Positions 53,300 through 62,669 of a DNA stretch of 64,000 nucleotides are shown in pieces (position 1 is the first letter of the stretch; every line of letters starts with the position of its first letter). The notes under the pieces are model-generated. The model searched no databases. It saw nothing but the letters and a program-made list of their open reading frames with translations, and was not told the origin of the DNA. A program made the position numbers and the translations under genes. Origin of the DNA: Pelagomonas calceolata (lineage: Eukaryota; Sar; Pelagophyceae; Pelagomonadales; Pelagomonadaceae); NCBI GenBank assembly GCA_918797485.1, contig CAKKNE010000002.1, forward strand, positions 3,066,501-3,130,500. Direction: 5' to 3'.

Positions 53300-56007
53300 A
53301 TGGCGCGGAAACGGAGAGGAGGAAAAAACAGAAAGCCCCCGACTGCCCAGCCGCCCCCGCGCCAGGAGACGAAGGAGGCGACCGAGGCCATCACCTACGC
53401 GTCCGAGGACGACATCGATTCAAGGGACGATTTGGATGATGCCTACGACGACGACGACGCGTCGACGGCGGCGTCGACGACGTCGCGGAGCGACGTCTCG
53501 GAGTTGGATGGCGAGGGCTCGGAGGGTTATCGGCCGGGTGGCTACCATCCCGTTAGAATTGGAGACGTCTTCCACGCGCGGTATACTGTGGTAGAAAAGC
53601 TCGGCTGGGGCCACTTCTCGACGGTCTGGGCCTGCAAAGACGCGGACGGCGACGCTCTTGTAGCGCTGAAAGTGCAGAAGAGCGCGGCGCATTACGCCGA
53701 TGCTGCTTTGGATGAGATCGATCTATTGAGACATGCGAGAAGAGTCGCGGACGACGAGGCGAAGAACTGGAACAACCAGGGCGATGATCCCAGGGTAGCG
53801 TCGTCGCGCGTCGTGCGGCTGCTCGACCATTTTGAACATCAGGGCCCGAACGGGCGCCACGTGTGCATGGTGTTTGAGTTATTGGGAGTGAATTTGCTGA
53901 GCGTCATCCGGAAGTCGGAGTACCACGGGTTGCCCGTGGACGCGGTCCGAGCCATGACGAAGCAGATCTGTTTGGGATTAGATTTCTTACACAGAAAGTG
54001 CGCGATCATCCACACGGTCAGTGACTCAGCGTGGATATTGAACCTTACGCCATCGACGCGCGTCGTCTCCGTCAGACGAGGTCGTGGGTGGTCGCGTCGA
54101 TGGCGTCTACGCGCCCCGCGAGAGAGTCGCGGCGGTTTCGCGACGGCGTCCGTTCCACACAGGACCTCAAACCCGAAAATGTGCTCCTCAAGCGCGCCCG
54201 AGCACCTAGGCCGGTAGCTCTCAGAGACCGGACGAACGGCACCGTTTCACCGGACAAGCCCCTCTCCGCGAAGATCGAGGAGCTCTCGCAAGACCTGACC
54301 CAGACCAATTTATCGGCGGAAGAGCGCAAGAAGCTCAAGAAGAAGCTCAAGAAGCAGCGGCAGAAACAGCGGAAGAAGGGCGCGCTCGAGGAGGTCACCG
54401 AGTCACAATTTGATGTACTAAGATTGCCAGATGGTACTGTAGCTCGGTGTTCGCTGCAGGGCATGATCGCCGCGAACTTCGAGGATGACGCCGTGCCCTC
54501 GACGCCGGAACCGTTGCAAGACGAGATCCAGCGCATGGTGCTGAGGGTCGCTGACGACGTCGAGGAAGGGTCACTGCGCGCTCGAGTTGCGTTTGTCGCC
54601 CCATGGGCGAAGGTGTATGGGGCGCTCGGGCCGGACCACCGGAGGAAGCCTTATGTTCCTGAGGCGCTAGATAGAGCTCAATGGCGATGCGCTCTAGACG
54701 GCGCGGATGGCCGCGAGACGGCGGTCTTTGCTGTGAGGGGAGATGGCCGAGAACCGCAGACCGATAGGGTTTTGGCTCGCGCTGCAGCTACGGCGCTCGC
54801 TTGTACGGCGAAGACGCCGACGTCTGATAGCATCATGGGTTTGGCGGACCCTACTTTGTTGAGTGCGTGGACGGTGCGCTTCGACCCGTCGAAGGCCTTG
54901 GCTGTCCTAGGTTTCCTGGAGAGGAAGGCTCCGGGTCTGAGATTTATGAGTTGTGGGCCTCGGTCGGACGAGAAGGACGCGTGTGGCGAGCTCCGCGCCT
55001 TCGCGGACGCGCGGGAGTCTTTCGCTGGTTTGGTCGGTGTGGATTTAGGCTCCCTACAAGCTTGTACTACTACAACAGAACGAGTCGCGCGACCGAAACC
55101 TCTCGCAAGACGCTTACAACTTGCGGCAAAACGCGCGCAGCCCCCTTCTACGGAAGGAGGTGCTCCGTCAGCGCCGGATGCGCCGCCCCCGGTGCCCGTG
55201 CAGTCGCCCACATTGGAAGTAATGGACGAGCCGGCGACGTTGCCCCCACCTCCACCAGATGATGGGGTCCCCGACGACTTAGCATCCTTATGTGATGCCG
55301 AAGTAGCCGTCGTCGACCTAGGAAATGCCTGCTGGCGCCACAAGCATTTTACCGAGGATATTCAGACGCGGCAATATAGGTCTCCCGAAGTGATAGTAGG
55401 GGCACCTTATGATACCTCAGCTGATGTTTGGTCATTAGCTTGTGTGGTTTTCGAACTACTTACCGGTGATCTATTGTTCGATCCGCGAGCGGGCGGCGAC
55501 TATGATCGGGATGAGGATCATCTCGCGCAGATGCAGGAATTGTTAGGACGATACCCGAAAAAATTAGCGACGGCGTCTCGGGCTCGACGGTTCTTCACGC
55601 GACGAGGTGATCTCAAACACATCCACCAGCTGCGTTTCTGGGATTTGGAGTGCGTCCTCCGACAAAAATACCACATGTCGCCGGCCGACGCGCGCGAGGT
55701 CGCTTCCTTTTTGCGGCCTCTCCTCGAGTTTGCGCCGGACAAGCGATGCACGATGCAGGAGGCGCTGCGGCATCCCTGGCTGACCCGGCCGCAAGGAAGT
55801 TCCCCGCCACCTGTTGAGGAGGACGACGACGAGGAGGACAAGGAAGACGAGGAGGACGAGACTTTATCCACTTCCGATTCCGGGGGCTACGAGGATATTG
55901 ATGTGGAGGCGTCGGACGAGTTCGACGAGGAGGACATTGACGGGGAAGAAGCGGAGGAGGACGAGCCCGAGGAGGTCGGGGGGCCGGTCGAGGCGGGGGA
56001 CGTGTAA
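53300..56007 (+). CDS. SRPK: SR-protein kinase (SRPK), two exons
   Basis: Exons 53300-54016 and 54163-56007, 853 residues. The kinase N-lobe is at about 90-240: a Gly-rich loop in EKLGWGHFSTVWACKD, Lys in VALKVQKSA. The splice joins IIHT to DLKPENVLL, giving the HTDLKPEN catalytic loop that marks SRPKs. A spacer of about 370 residues (LKKKLKKQRQKQRKKGALEE and an unclassified folded-looking part) splits the kinase, as in SRPKs. The C-lobe resumes near 620: VVDLGNACWRHKHFTEDIQTRQYRSPEVIVG, then DVWSLACVVFELLTGDLLFDP. The tail is acidic. SRPKs phosphorylate Arg-Ser domains of splicing factors and control their nuclear import. Confidence 0.93.
54017..54162 (+). mobile_element. Introner-like intron of SRPK
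   Basis: A 146-nt intron, GTCAGT to TTCCACACAG, phase 0, interrupting the catalytic-loop codons. It holds a perfect 14-bp inverted repeat, ACGCCATCGACGCG at 54047-54060 and CGCGTCGATGGCGT at 54093-54106. The outer ends resemble the introner repeats but are degraded (AGCGTGGATATTGAACC against TTCCACACA). Confidence 0.8.
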
Positions 56008-56062
56008 TCTGGATTGGGGCTTTTAGTTTTTACTCCCTTGTGGTATGCTTACTCCCGAGCCC

Positions 56063-56506
56063 TCACGCAGCCTCCGCCGCAGCCTTCGCCGCCGCCGCCG
56101 CCTCGCGCTTCGCCTTCGCCGCGGCGGCTTTCTCGGCCTTCGCTCTCGCCTTGGCCTCGGCTTCTTGATGCGCCTGGTCGGCCTCCCACGTGATGACGGC
56201 CGTATCCCAGGGCCCCTTCTCCCACGGCGCGTCGTCGGCGGCGTCGACGAAGCTTACGACCTCCCGCATCGTCTGCAGCCGGTTCCGCGCAAGGTCCTCC
56301 ACCCCGTCGCGCGCGAAGCGGGTCAAGTCGCGTTTCGCGCCCGGTGGTATCTGGCTCCAGAGCAAGTCGTCGCAGCCCCATGCAGCGAGGCCTTCGGGCA
56401 TCGACGCCACGGGTGCAAGGCGCGGGCGCGAGAGGTGACGCGTCGGGACCAAGCCAAGAGCTGTTTGTGCCAAAAGCGCTGCACAAGCTATTTTCTGATG
56501 CATCAT
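56063..56506 (-). CDS. Small protein with targeting leader and Ala/Lys coiled tail
   Basis: ATG 56506 (a second Met follows); 147 residues. A hydrophobic leader (MMHQKIACAALLAQTALGLV) with a following basic stretch suggests secretion or plastid/mitochondrial import. The core (residues 35-100) is GLAAWGCDDLLWSQIPPGAKRD, LTRFARDGVEDLARNRLQTMRE, DAPWEKGPWDTAVITWEADQ. The last 40 residues are an Ala/Lys/Glu helix (AKARAKAEKAAAAKAKREAA). No known family. It is convergent with SRPK, with a 55-bp gap. Confidence 0.6.
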   Translation of the reverse strand: MMHQKIACAALLAQTALGLVPTRHLSRPRLAPVASMPEGLAAWGCDDLLWSQIPPGAKRDLTRFARDGVEDLARNRLQTMREVVSFVDAADDAPWEKGPWDTAVITWEADQAHQEAEAKARAKAEKAAAAKAKREAAAAAKAAAEAA

Positions 56507-57442
56507 GCTTCGCTCTCCGTCACTGGCGGTGCTCTCCCAGCGGGGGCCACGGGTTTCAGTGGCGTGAATTGAGGGCGCTCATACGCGGCCCCTTGAGAAG
56601 TTATATGCGCAAAAACCGGCGTACGGCCAGAGCATCCGCCGGACCCCAACATACCAGCTTTTTGGGCTGGAAAAGGGCGACGCCGGCGCGCAGCACAGTG
56701 TGAAAGGGCTGCCCTCTCCCCGACGGCTTTGGCTCCTTCCGCGGCGCGAGACGGTCTACCCGAGCGCGGGACCAAGCGTGGGGACCTACCGAACGATGTC
56801 GAACGGCCGGAGCGAACAATGAGGCCCGAACGGCTGCGGCGTCCGACGGCGCATTTCGGGGTGCGCCGATGGGCCGGCGCGATGTCATCGAATCGCCGCG
56901 GTGAGCCCACTGACGTGCGTGGGCCATCGCATGCGATCCTTATAGATGCTCCGTGGCCACAGTTTTGGTTCCATCGGCTCGGAATGCACAATTTAGGGTC
57001 CACAAAGTCGGCCTCGACGCCGCGTTCGGCCCACTGAATGTCGGCGTTGTGGAGGTTTTGAGCGGTCCGAACGGTTCGTACCCACCCATGGGTCAGCATA
57101 GAGGCCCCCAGCGGCTGGACTACGCGCGGAGGCAATTTTTGTGAATTTTCTAGTATGTAATTTGTGCCTAACATCTGTCAAACCTCATGATTTTTTCTCA
57201 AACTTTGTGTGAATTAAGATGAGGTCTATATACGCCCCCTGACCGGTTTTTGCGCATAAAATCTTCGACGCGACGCCGCTAGAGCCGGAGCAAAAACCCG
57301 TGGCCCCCCATCTCTCCCAGCCAAATCTCTGCAACCAAGTTGTAATCAGTCGCAAAACGGCACTGTACGCGCAACAAGCTCCCTCAGTCCGTCGGTTAAG
57401 CTGAGGCTAGGCTAGGCTAGCCGGATAGAAACATTAACATGT
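56507..57442. other. Gene-free stretch between genes
   Basis: Several open frames occur on both strands but none has recognisable protein character. It contains the inverted-repeat-bounded segment 56604-57258 and a short (GGCTA)n tract at about 57405-57420. Confidence 0.45.
56604..57258. mobile_element. Putative non-autonomous element bounded by a 16-bp inverted repeat
   Basis: TATGCGCAAAAACCGG at 56604-56619 is the exact inverse complement of CCGGTTTTTGCGCATA at 57243-57258, about 655 bp apart. Similar TACGCCCCCTGA-type sequence lies just outside the left arm and just inside the right arm. No transposase ORF and no clear target-site duplication are seen. Confidence 0.4.
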
Positions 57443-59224
57443 CTAACGCCTATACGGCGAGAACCCCGCGAACGACGAGGACGGCATCACATACGTCTCG
57501 TCCTCAGCGATCTCGACGGCTCCGCGGACCTGCTCCGCGTCGAAGACGCCGACGCCCCAGAAACCGGTCCCGCCGCGCCGGACATTTTTATGGAAGAGGT
57601 CGTGGAAGAAGCGGTGCGGGAGGCCGAGCTGGGCCTCGAGCTGGAGGCCGCCGCTGGACGGCCCCATCGAGCCCCGGATCACCAGGAAAAAGTTCGAGTC
57701 GTCGCAGTCGATGCCCAGGACGTCTTGCATCCTCTGATGGACGTCGCGCCGCGCCACGACGACGTAGCAGAGCAACAGGACGTGTTCTACCTCGGGCCGC
57801 GCATCGCCCTCGAACGTGTTCGGCGGCTGATCCGTCCTATCATAAAAGTTCGGCGGCGCCAGCGCCGTGCCCTGCGCCGGGCCCGGCTGCGGGAAGCGCT
57901 GGGCCAGCGCGGTGCACTTCGCGAGGAGCGCCGGGGTCAGCACGGGTTCGAGCAGGCTGCCGGCCGCCGGCGCGCCGCCGACGCTCGGCGGCGTCGGCGG
58001 GCGCCGCGCGCCCGGCGACGAAGCGCACCGTGCGCACGCCCGCGCGAGCGCCGCGCACGCGTCTTGAGCGCTCGCATTCGCGGGCAGGCCCTCCGGGCGC
58101 TCGGCGGCGATCGCGCGCGTGTCCCGGAACTCGCCGTGCCGGAAGCGCTGGTAGAGGTCGTCGCCGCAGTAGCCGGCGGCCGCGAGCGCGTAGGGCAGCC
58201 AGCTCAGACAGAGCAGGGGCATGCCGTCGTCGAACGGCACCACGAGCCCCAAATAGAGCAAGAACACCACCCACTCCTTGTAACAGGGCAACCTGCGTTG
58301 AGACACCGATGAACGTGGAGAAACGTCAACTCTCACGAGAATAGATCGAATTGTAGGCTCCTCGAGTCGACGAAACGCCGGCACCTACCAAGGGTAGGGC
58401 TTGATCAGCCCTATCGACCACCGTCTCCCTTCGTCGGGTGGAGGCGGCGGCGGCGGCGGCGGCGGCTCCGGCGGCGGCACCGGCGGCTGCGTCCGCGGGT
58501 CCGGCGACGAGCCCGGCGACGCCGGCGACGCTTGCAGCAGCAGCCGCGGCTGCTCCGGCAGCAACATCTGCCAATGCAGCCCGTCGAAGTGTCGCAGCTG
58601 CTCCTGTGGCAGGACGCGGCAGAGCAACTCGTTCCCAGGTGGCAGCGGGTCCGGCGGCGCCGCCTTCACGAGGTCCCGCAGCTGCGAATACCTCCGGAGC
58701 AGCGCGGCGGGGCCATAGTCCCCTTCCTGCCACGGCCGGATCGTGAAGCCGCGCTCGCGCGCGCGATTGAGGTCGATGACGAGGCCGTGGGGCCAGCCCT
58801 GGCGGCACACGTAGGCCGTGTTGGCCCGGCCGACCATGATCGAGACGCTTCTTTCGTAGCGCGAGTCGAAGTCTAAGGCGCTCGCGTCGAAGTTGTGCGC
58901 CGGCGGCTCCAGCGCAAACGTGCAGCCGCCGAGGTAGCAGCCCACGAGCGCCTCCGCGTAGCAGCCCGTGGTGATGGCCGCCGCGAACGCGCCCGGCACG
59001 TGGCCGCGCATGACGTAGGCGACTCGCTGCATAACCGATGACGTGTATGCATTCCCTGGCAGGGAATGCTCGAGCTCGTGCAGCGGATGCTTCACGAGCT
59101 CCTCCAGTTTTTGCTTGCGCCGGCCCAGGTCCAAGTCCTGCAAATACGTTGATAGCGCTTCTACTTCTGACGCAACTTCGGCCGGCAATGACGATGCATC
59201 ACTGTCGCTGGTGTTATTATCCAT
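57443..59224 (-). CDS. Unknown protein with Pro-tract and membrane segment (two exons)
   Basis: ATG 59224 (MDNNTSDSDASS); the frame is open 5' without an ATG. Exons 58389-59224 and 57443-58292 join in frame (561 residues). The 96-nt intron removes the TAG in GGTAGGT and splices PYPW to LPCYKEW. The N-terminal part has YLQDLDLGRRKQKLEELVKH and SGVMQR-like sequence (SSVMQRVAYVMRGHVPGAFA), then a poly-Pro run at about residue 260 encoded by a GCC/CGG-type repeat. The second exon begins with hydrophobic segments (EWVVFLLYLGLVVPF, LLCLSWLPYALAAAG), then a Pro/Ala linker and PEVEHVLLLCYVVVARRDVHQ, FFHDLFHKNVRRGGTGFWGV. I do not recognise a family. The last part may be enzymatic or structural. Confidence 0.65.
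58293..58388 (-). other. Intron (96 nt), GTAGGT to AACGCAG
   Basis: On the minus strand the donor is GTAGGT at 58388 and the acceptor TCAACGCAG ends at 58293. Removal restores a single frame across two ORFs. There is no introner terminal repeat or 14-mer, so this looks like an ordinary short intron. Confidence 0.7.
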
Positions 59225-59891
59225 TTTTACAGCGTTTTTGGACCTCGGCGACGTGCGCAAACGCTGTCGACGTAGAAACCCGCGAGCTCAGAGGCTCGGG
59301 GCTCAATCGCTAGTGATTTAGCTTTAGCTTTGTCTTAGACTCTACAGCCTTAGTGCTCGTCAGGTTGCTCCAAACAGCGCCACCTCGTCGGCGTTTCGCC
59401 CACAGCAACGACGCACGACACGCTTTTCGTTTGGTTAGGGCGATGCACTGGCGGCCGGCGCGAGGATGTACGCACGGTAGAGCAAAGACTCGGCGTTGCT
59501 CGGCTCGGCGCTGCAGAAAACTAGTAGGAAAAACCACGCACCTTGATGAAATGTAACGTTGCCAGAGTCCATTGAAGAAGAGAAGTCCGTGGGGCGAAAT
59601 ATTGGTTTCGACGCAGAGCGGCGACGGCGTGGCCTCGACAGACACGGCGCGCCGATGCCCTAGCCGCTGCTCTTTTCAGGCGTGCTTGCGTCGCGAGATC
59701 ACGCCGTAGACCTCGCGTGCTACATTCTACCGCACCACAATAGCCCTTGGCCGCAATTTTAGATAATTCGCCGCTTGTGACGCTGCACGTGCAGCAATCA
59801 CGTAGGCGCACAAAAATCCATGGTAGCAAACGGGTTTTCGCCGATTTTTCAATCCGCTCCTCCTCGAAGCCCCAAGTAAAGCTAAAAACAC
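59225..59891. other. Intergenic stretch upstream of the gene at 59224
   Basis: A partial CTAG motif (GCTAGTGATTTAGCTTTAGC, 59311-59330) lies 87 bp from the minus start at 59224. Open minus frames at 59310-59645 and 59521-60261 have no protein character I can support; the latter overlaps DPM1 out of frame. Confidence 0.4.
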
Positions 59892-60677
59892 TTAGAATAC
59901 CAATGACGCGACGTACGCAACCAGAACCACCAAGACAAAAAGCACCGCGAGGACCTCGTACCGCAGCGCGAACCAGTAGAGCCCCGCGAGCTGCTGGAGG
60001 TACTCGACATTCTGTTTCGCGCTGAGCTTCGACTCGCCCGCCGTCCGCTCGCGAAACGTGATGGGCACGTCTTCCACCGAAGTGCACCGGCAGCGGACCA
60101 TCACCTCCAGGCCGACCTTGAAGCCCAGCGGCCGTGGCTCGCCCTTCGCCAGTACTTTTTTGGAAGTGCAGAAGAAGCCGCTCATGGGGTCCGTCGACGT
60201 ACACAAAGGCCGCGCGAGGAGCGTCGCGCCCGCGGAAATGATGACTCTCACCACATTCCATTCGAAGCCGACGCCGCCGCCGCCCACATGTCGAGAGCCG
60301 ACGCTGAAGTCCGCCCGTCCTGCGAGGACGGGCGCCGCGACGCTCGGCACGGACTCGGGCTCGTGCTGGAGGTCGGCGTCCATACAGAGCACAGTATCAT
60401 ATTTCGCGCGCGCGAAGCCCAGCAGTACGGCCGAGGAGAGGCCCCGGCCTTGGCTGCGCGCGCGCGTCTCGAGGCGCACGTCAAAACCCTCCTTCCGCAG
60501 CTGTTGGACGATGCTTTGCGACGCGCCGGAGCCGCGCGACTCGTCGTCGGCGAAGAGGAGGTCGCAGTCTAGACCCGCGGCGCGGGCTGCTTTGAACAGC
60601 CGTTCCGTCAGCGGTCGTAGGTTGTCCGTCTCGTCGTAGGTCGGGACGACGACGGAGAGCTGCTTTTGCGGCGCCAT
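59892..60677 (-). CDS. DPM1: Dolichol-phosphate mannosyltransferase, yeast-type with C-terminal anchor
   Basis: ATG 60677 (MAPQKQLSVVVPTYDETDNL); 261 residues. It is a GT2-family GT-A fold: nucleotide-binding VVPTYDETDNLRPL, DDESRGSG at 44-51, metal-binding DAD at 100-102 in CMDADLQHEPES, the family block SVGSRHVGGGGVGFEWNVVR, then LCTSTDPMSGFFCTSKKVL and VPITFRERTAGESKLS. A hydrophobic helix (YEVLAVLFVLVVLVAYVASLVF) ends the protein, as in the single-subunit yeast type, so DPM2/3-type anchors may not be needed. It makes Dol-P-Man at the ER for N-glycans, GPI anchors and O-mannosylation. Confidence 0.93.
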   Translation of the reverse strand: MAPQKQLSVVVPTYDETDNLRPLTERLFKAARAAGLDCDLLFADDESRGSGASQSIVQQLRKEGFDVRLETRARSQGRGLSSAVLLGFARAKYDTVLCMDADLQHEPESVPSVAAPVLAGRADFSVGSRHVGGGGVGFEWNVVRVIISAGATLLARPLCTSTDPMSGFFCTSKKVLAKGEPRPLGFKVGLEVMVRCRCTSVEDVPITFRERTAGESKLSAKQNVEYLQQLAGLYWFALRYEVLAVLFVLVVLVAYVASLVF

Positions 60678-60932
60678 TTTTGTGCTTTGCAGCGGTTCGC
60701 TGCTTTGTTTTCGAGGTTTATCACGCCGCGCGTATTTTTGTGGGTCAACGACGTGCGAAATTGGCTGCAGGGTAGGCCCAAGCTCGATACGCGTTGATTT
60801 TTGCGGCCCGTAGCGCGGTTGAATGCCGTTTTTCGAGGCTGTTGGCTGCGCGTGGATCGGTGAGTTGCTTCTGTGCGACAAGAGCTAAAGTGGCCAATGT
60901 GTAAGCGCGACACGCGTTTCCACAAAGCGCTT

Positions 60933-60956
60933 GCTAGTGTCTTACAGGCCGCTAGC
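60933..60956. promoter_or_regulatory. CTAG dyad (promoter motif candidate)
   Basis: A near-consensus 24-bp copy: GCTAGTGTCTTACA, GGCCGCTAGC. It lies between divergent starts at 60677 (minus) and 61097 (plus). Confidence 0.6.
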
Positions 60957-61096
60957 CTCACAGCCGTGCCTAAAAAGCCGCATTGCTCGCGTCACACTTC
61001 GCGCGCCAGCCAAATCGTTCGTTTGTGAGCCGTTACAGCTGTGGGACAACGATCCTGCCCACACTACATTGTAGCCCACAGCCGACAGCACTAAAG

Positions 61097-61624
61097 ATGT
61101 CCCAGATGGGCGGCGGCCTCCGCTGGCACGGCGTCTCGAAGACGGGCTCGACGGCGACGTCGCGCATCATGAACGCCGCGAAGGCCGAGCGCGAAAAGGC
61201 TAATAGATCTGCCCCAAAGGTCGGGTCCGCCTCCGTGACCGATGGGGACGACTGGCTCGCCGTCGCTGCCGCCGAGAGGGCAGCGAGGGAAAGGACGGGC
61301 GCCACGGGCAACGCCTTCGCCGACGGCGCGTCGCTGGTGCGGGAGGCGAAGCGCCAAGCGACGGAGGACGACGACGAGTTCGCGATTCCGGCCCAATCTA
61401 AAAAGGCGCGCGTCGACGACGAGGCCGACGGCCCGCCGCCGACAGAGAAACCAACGGAGAAGGTGGAGCTCTCGCGGGAAGCGAAGCGCGAGGTCGAGCT
61501 GTCGATCATGGAGCTGCGGGACGAGCTCGAGGAGGAAGGGTTGGACGAGGACGCGATCGACGCGCGGTGCGACGCTTTGCGAACGAAGCTCCTCGAGAAG
61601 GCCGCCGCCGACGCTGTAAAGTAG
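61097..61624 (+). CDS. cwf21-like domain protein, possible splicing factor
   Basis: ATG 61097; the frame is open 5' without an earlier ATG. 175 residues. It begins MSQMGGGLRWHGVSKTGSTA and TSRIMNAAKAEREKANRS, a glycine-rich then basic start. An acidic, Lys/Arg-mixed middle contains AIPAQSKKARVDDEAD, a possible nuclear signal. The last 45 residues (LSREAKREVELSIMELRDEL, EEEGLDEDAIDARCDALRTK) have the shape of the cwf21 helix pair found in Cwc21/SRRM2-type spliceosomal proteins. The domain assignment is by pattern only and could be a generic helical hairpin. Confidence 0.55.
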   Translation: MSQMGGGLRWHGVSKTGSTATSRIMNAAKAEREKANRSAPKVGSASVTDGDDWLAVAAAERAARERTGATGNAFADGASLVREAKRQATEDDDEFAIPAQSKKARVDDEADGPPPTEKPTEKVELSREAKREVELSIMELRDELEEEGLDEDAIDARCDALRTKLLEKAAADAVK

Positions 61625-61655
61625 AATAGATAGTTTTTTTTTTACCCTCCGCTGC

Positions 61656-62111
61656 CTACTTCTTGGTCGCCGCCATCGTCTTGCCGCGGCGCCCCGTGGA
61701 CTTCGTGTGCTGGCCGCGCACGCGGATGCACCAGTAGTGGCGCAGGCCCCGGTGGGCCCGGATCTTCTTGAGCCGCTCCAGGTCCGACCGCAGCGTCGTG
61801 TGGAGCGTGTTCGCGAACGCCTGCGAGTACTTGCCCGTCTTGTAGTCCTTCTGTCTATTTAAAAACCAGGTCGGGATCTTGAACTGCTTCGGGTTCTGGA
61901 TGATGGCCACGAGCTTCTCGACCTCGTCGGCCGTCAGCTCGCCGGCGCGCTTGTGCGCGTCGACCGCAGCTTTTTTGCACACCACGTTCGCGAAGCGGCG
62001 GCCGACGCCGGGGATCGCCGTGATGGCGTACATGACCTTGCGCCGCCCATCAATATTCGTGTTGAGCACGCGCAAAATGTGCTGGAAGTCGGGGCTGATG
62101 ACGAGCGACAT
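61656..62111 (-). CDS. RPS18: Cytosolic 40S ribosomal protein uS13 (RPS18)
   Basis: A 151-residue ORF from ATG 62111, full length for the eukaryotic family. The match is end to end: [32 protein letters not shown], the helix-hairpin-helix region, [53 protein letters not shown]. It is a component of the small-subunit head that contacts 5S-bearing large-subunit elements and the P-site tRNA. It is convergent with the cwf21-like gene, with 31 bp between stops. Confidence 0.97.
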   Translation of the reverse strand: MSLVISPDFQHILRVLNTNIDGRRKVMYAITAIPGVGRRFANVVCKKAAVDAHKRAGELTADEVEKLVAIIQNPKQFKIPTWFLNRQKDYKTGKYSQAFANTLHTTLRSDLERLKKIRAHRGLRHYWCIRVRGQHTKSTGRRGKTMAATKK

Positions 62112-62669
62112 CGTCTCGGGGGATTTAACCTGCGGGCGCCGCGAAAGTGAGCGTGCTGGCCGCGGTGGGAGCTATGCCGGTGTGTGTGGTGACCTCTGCG
62201 GCCGCGTCTAGCGGCGCGGTCGCCCCGCGGCGGCCTATCTCGGCCTTGCCACAATATGGCGATTCAGCGGCGCGTCCACGTCGCGCGGAGCTGTAAGCTG
62301 TCCGACACTGTAACGCACGGCTCCGAACAGCCCTACAACCACAGCTAGAGGCGACAGCGGCTTTGCGCTGCGCAGTAAATTACAATCGCTGTCCGCGACT
62401 TTGACAATCACCAAGTCTTTGCGCCTCTGCGAACACAGGCTGTGGGGACGTCCAGCGGCGACATGGGAGTGGCTCTGACACCCCAGGGCTTTTTGGAGCT
62501 ATCTTTTTTCGTTCTAGTACGTCTACGACACTAGTAAACATCGACGCCGGCCGCAAAGCGTAGGACACGTAGGCGGCCGACGGACGCCACGATTCATATC
62601 TGCAGCCGAGACGAGTCATATCTGCAGCCGCGCTATATATCTCAACAAAAAACAGCAAAGCTCTGTGTG
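62112..62669. other. Divergent intergenic stretch between RPS18 and the oxidosqualene cyclase
   Basis: No ORF supported. A duplicated ATATCTGCAGCCG segment occurs at about 62597-62630, and a pyrimidine-rich stretch lies near 62500. It contains the CTAG dyad at 62513. Confidence 0.45.
62513..62535. promoter_or_regulatory. CTAG dyad (promoter motif candidate)
   Basis: A 23-bp copy: TCTAG, TACGTCTACGACA, CTAGT. It lies 135 bp upstream of the cyclase start at 62670. Confidence 0.55.

Noticed and set aside
57401-57425. CTAG-rich tract resembling the dyad
   Set aside because: It is a short (GGCTA)n run without the half-site spacing.
59521-60261. Minus-strand frame of about 246 codons overlapping DPM1
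   Set aside because: It overlaps DPM1 in another frame, and only DPM1 shows family motifs.
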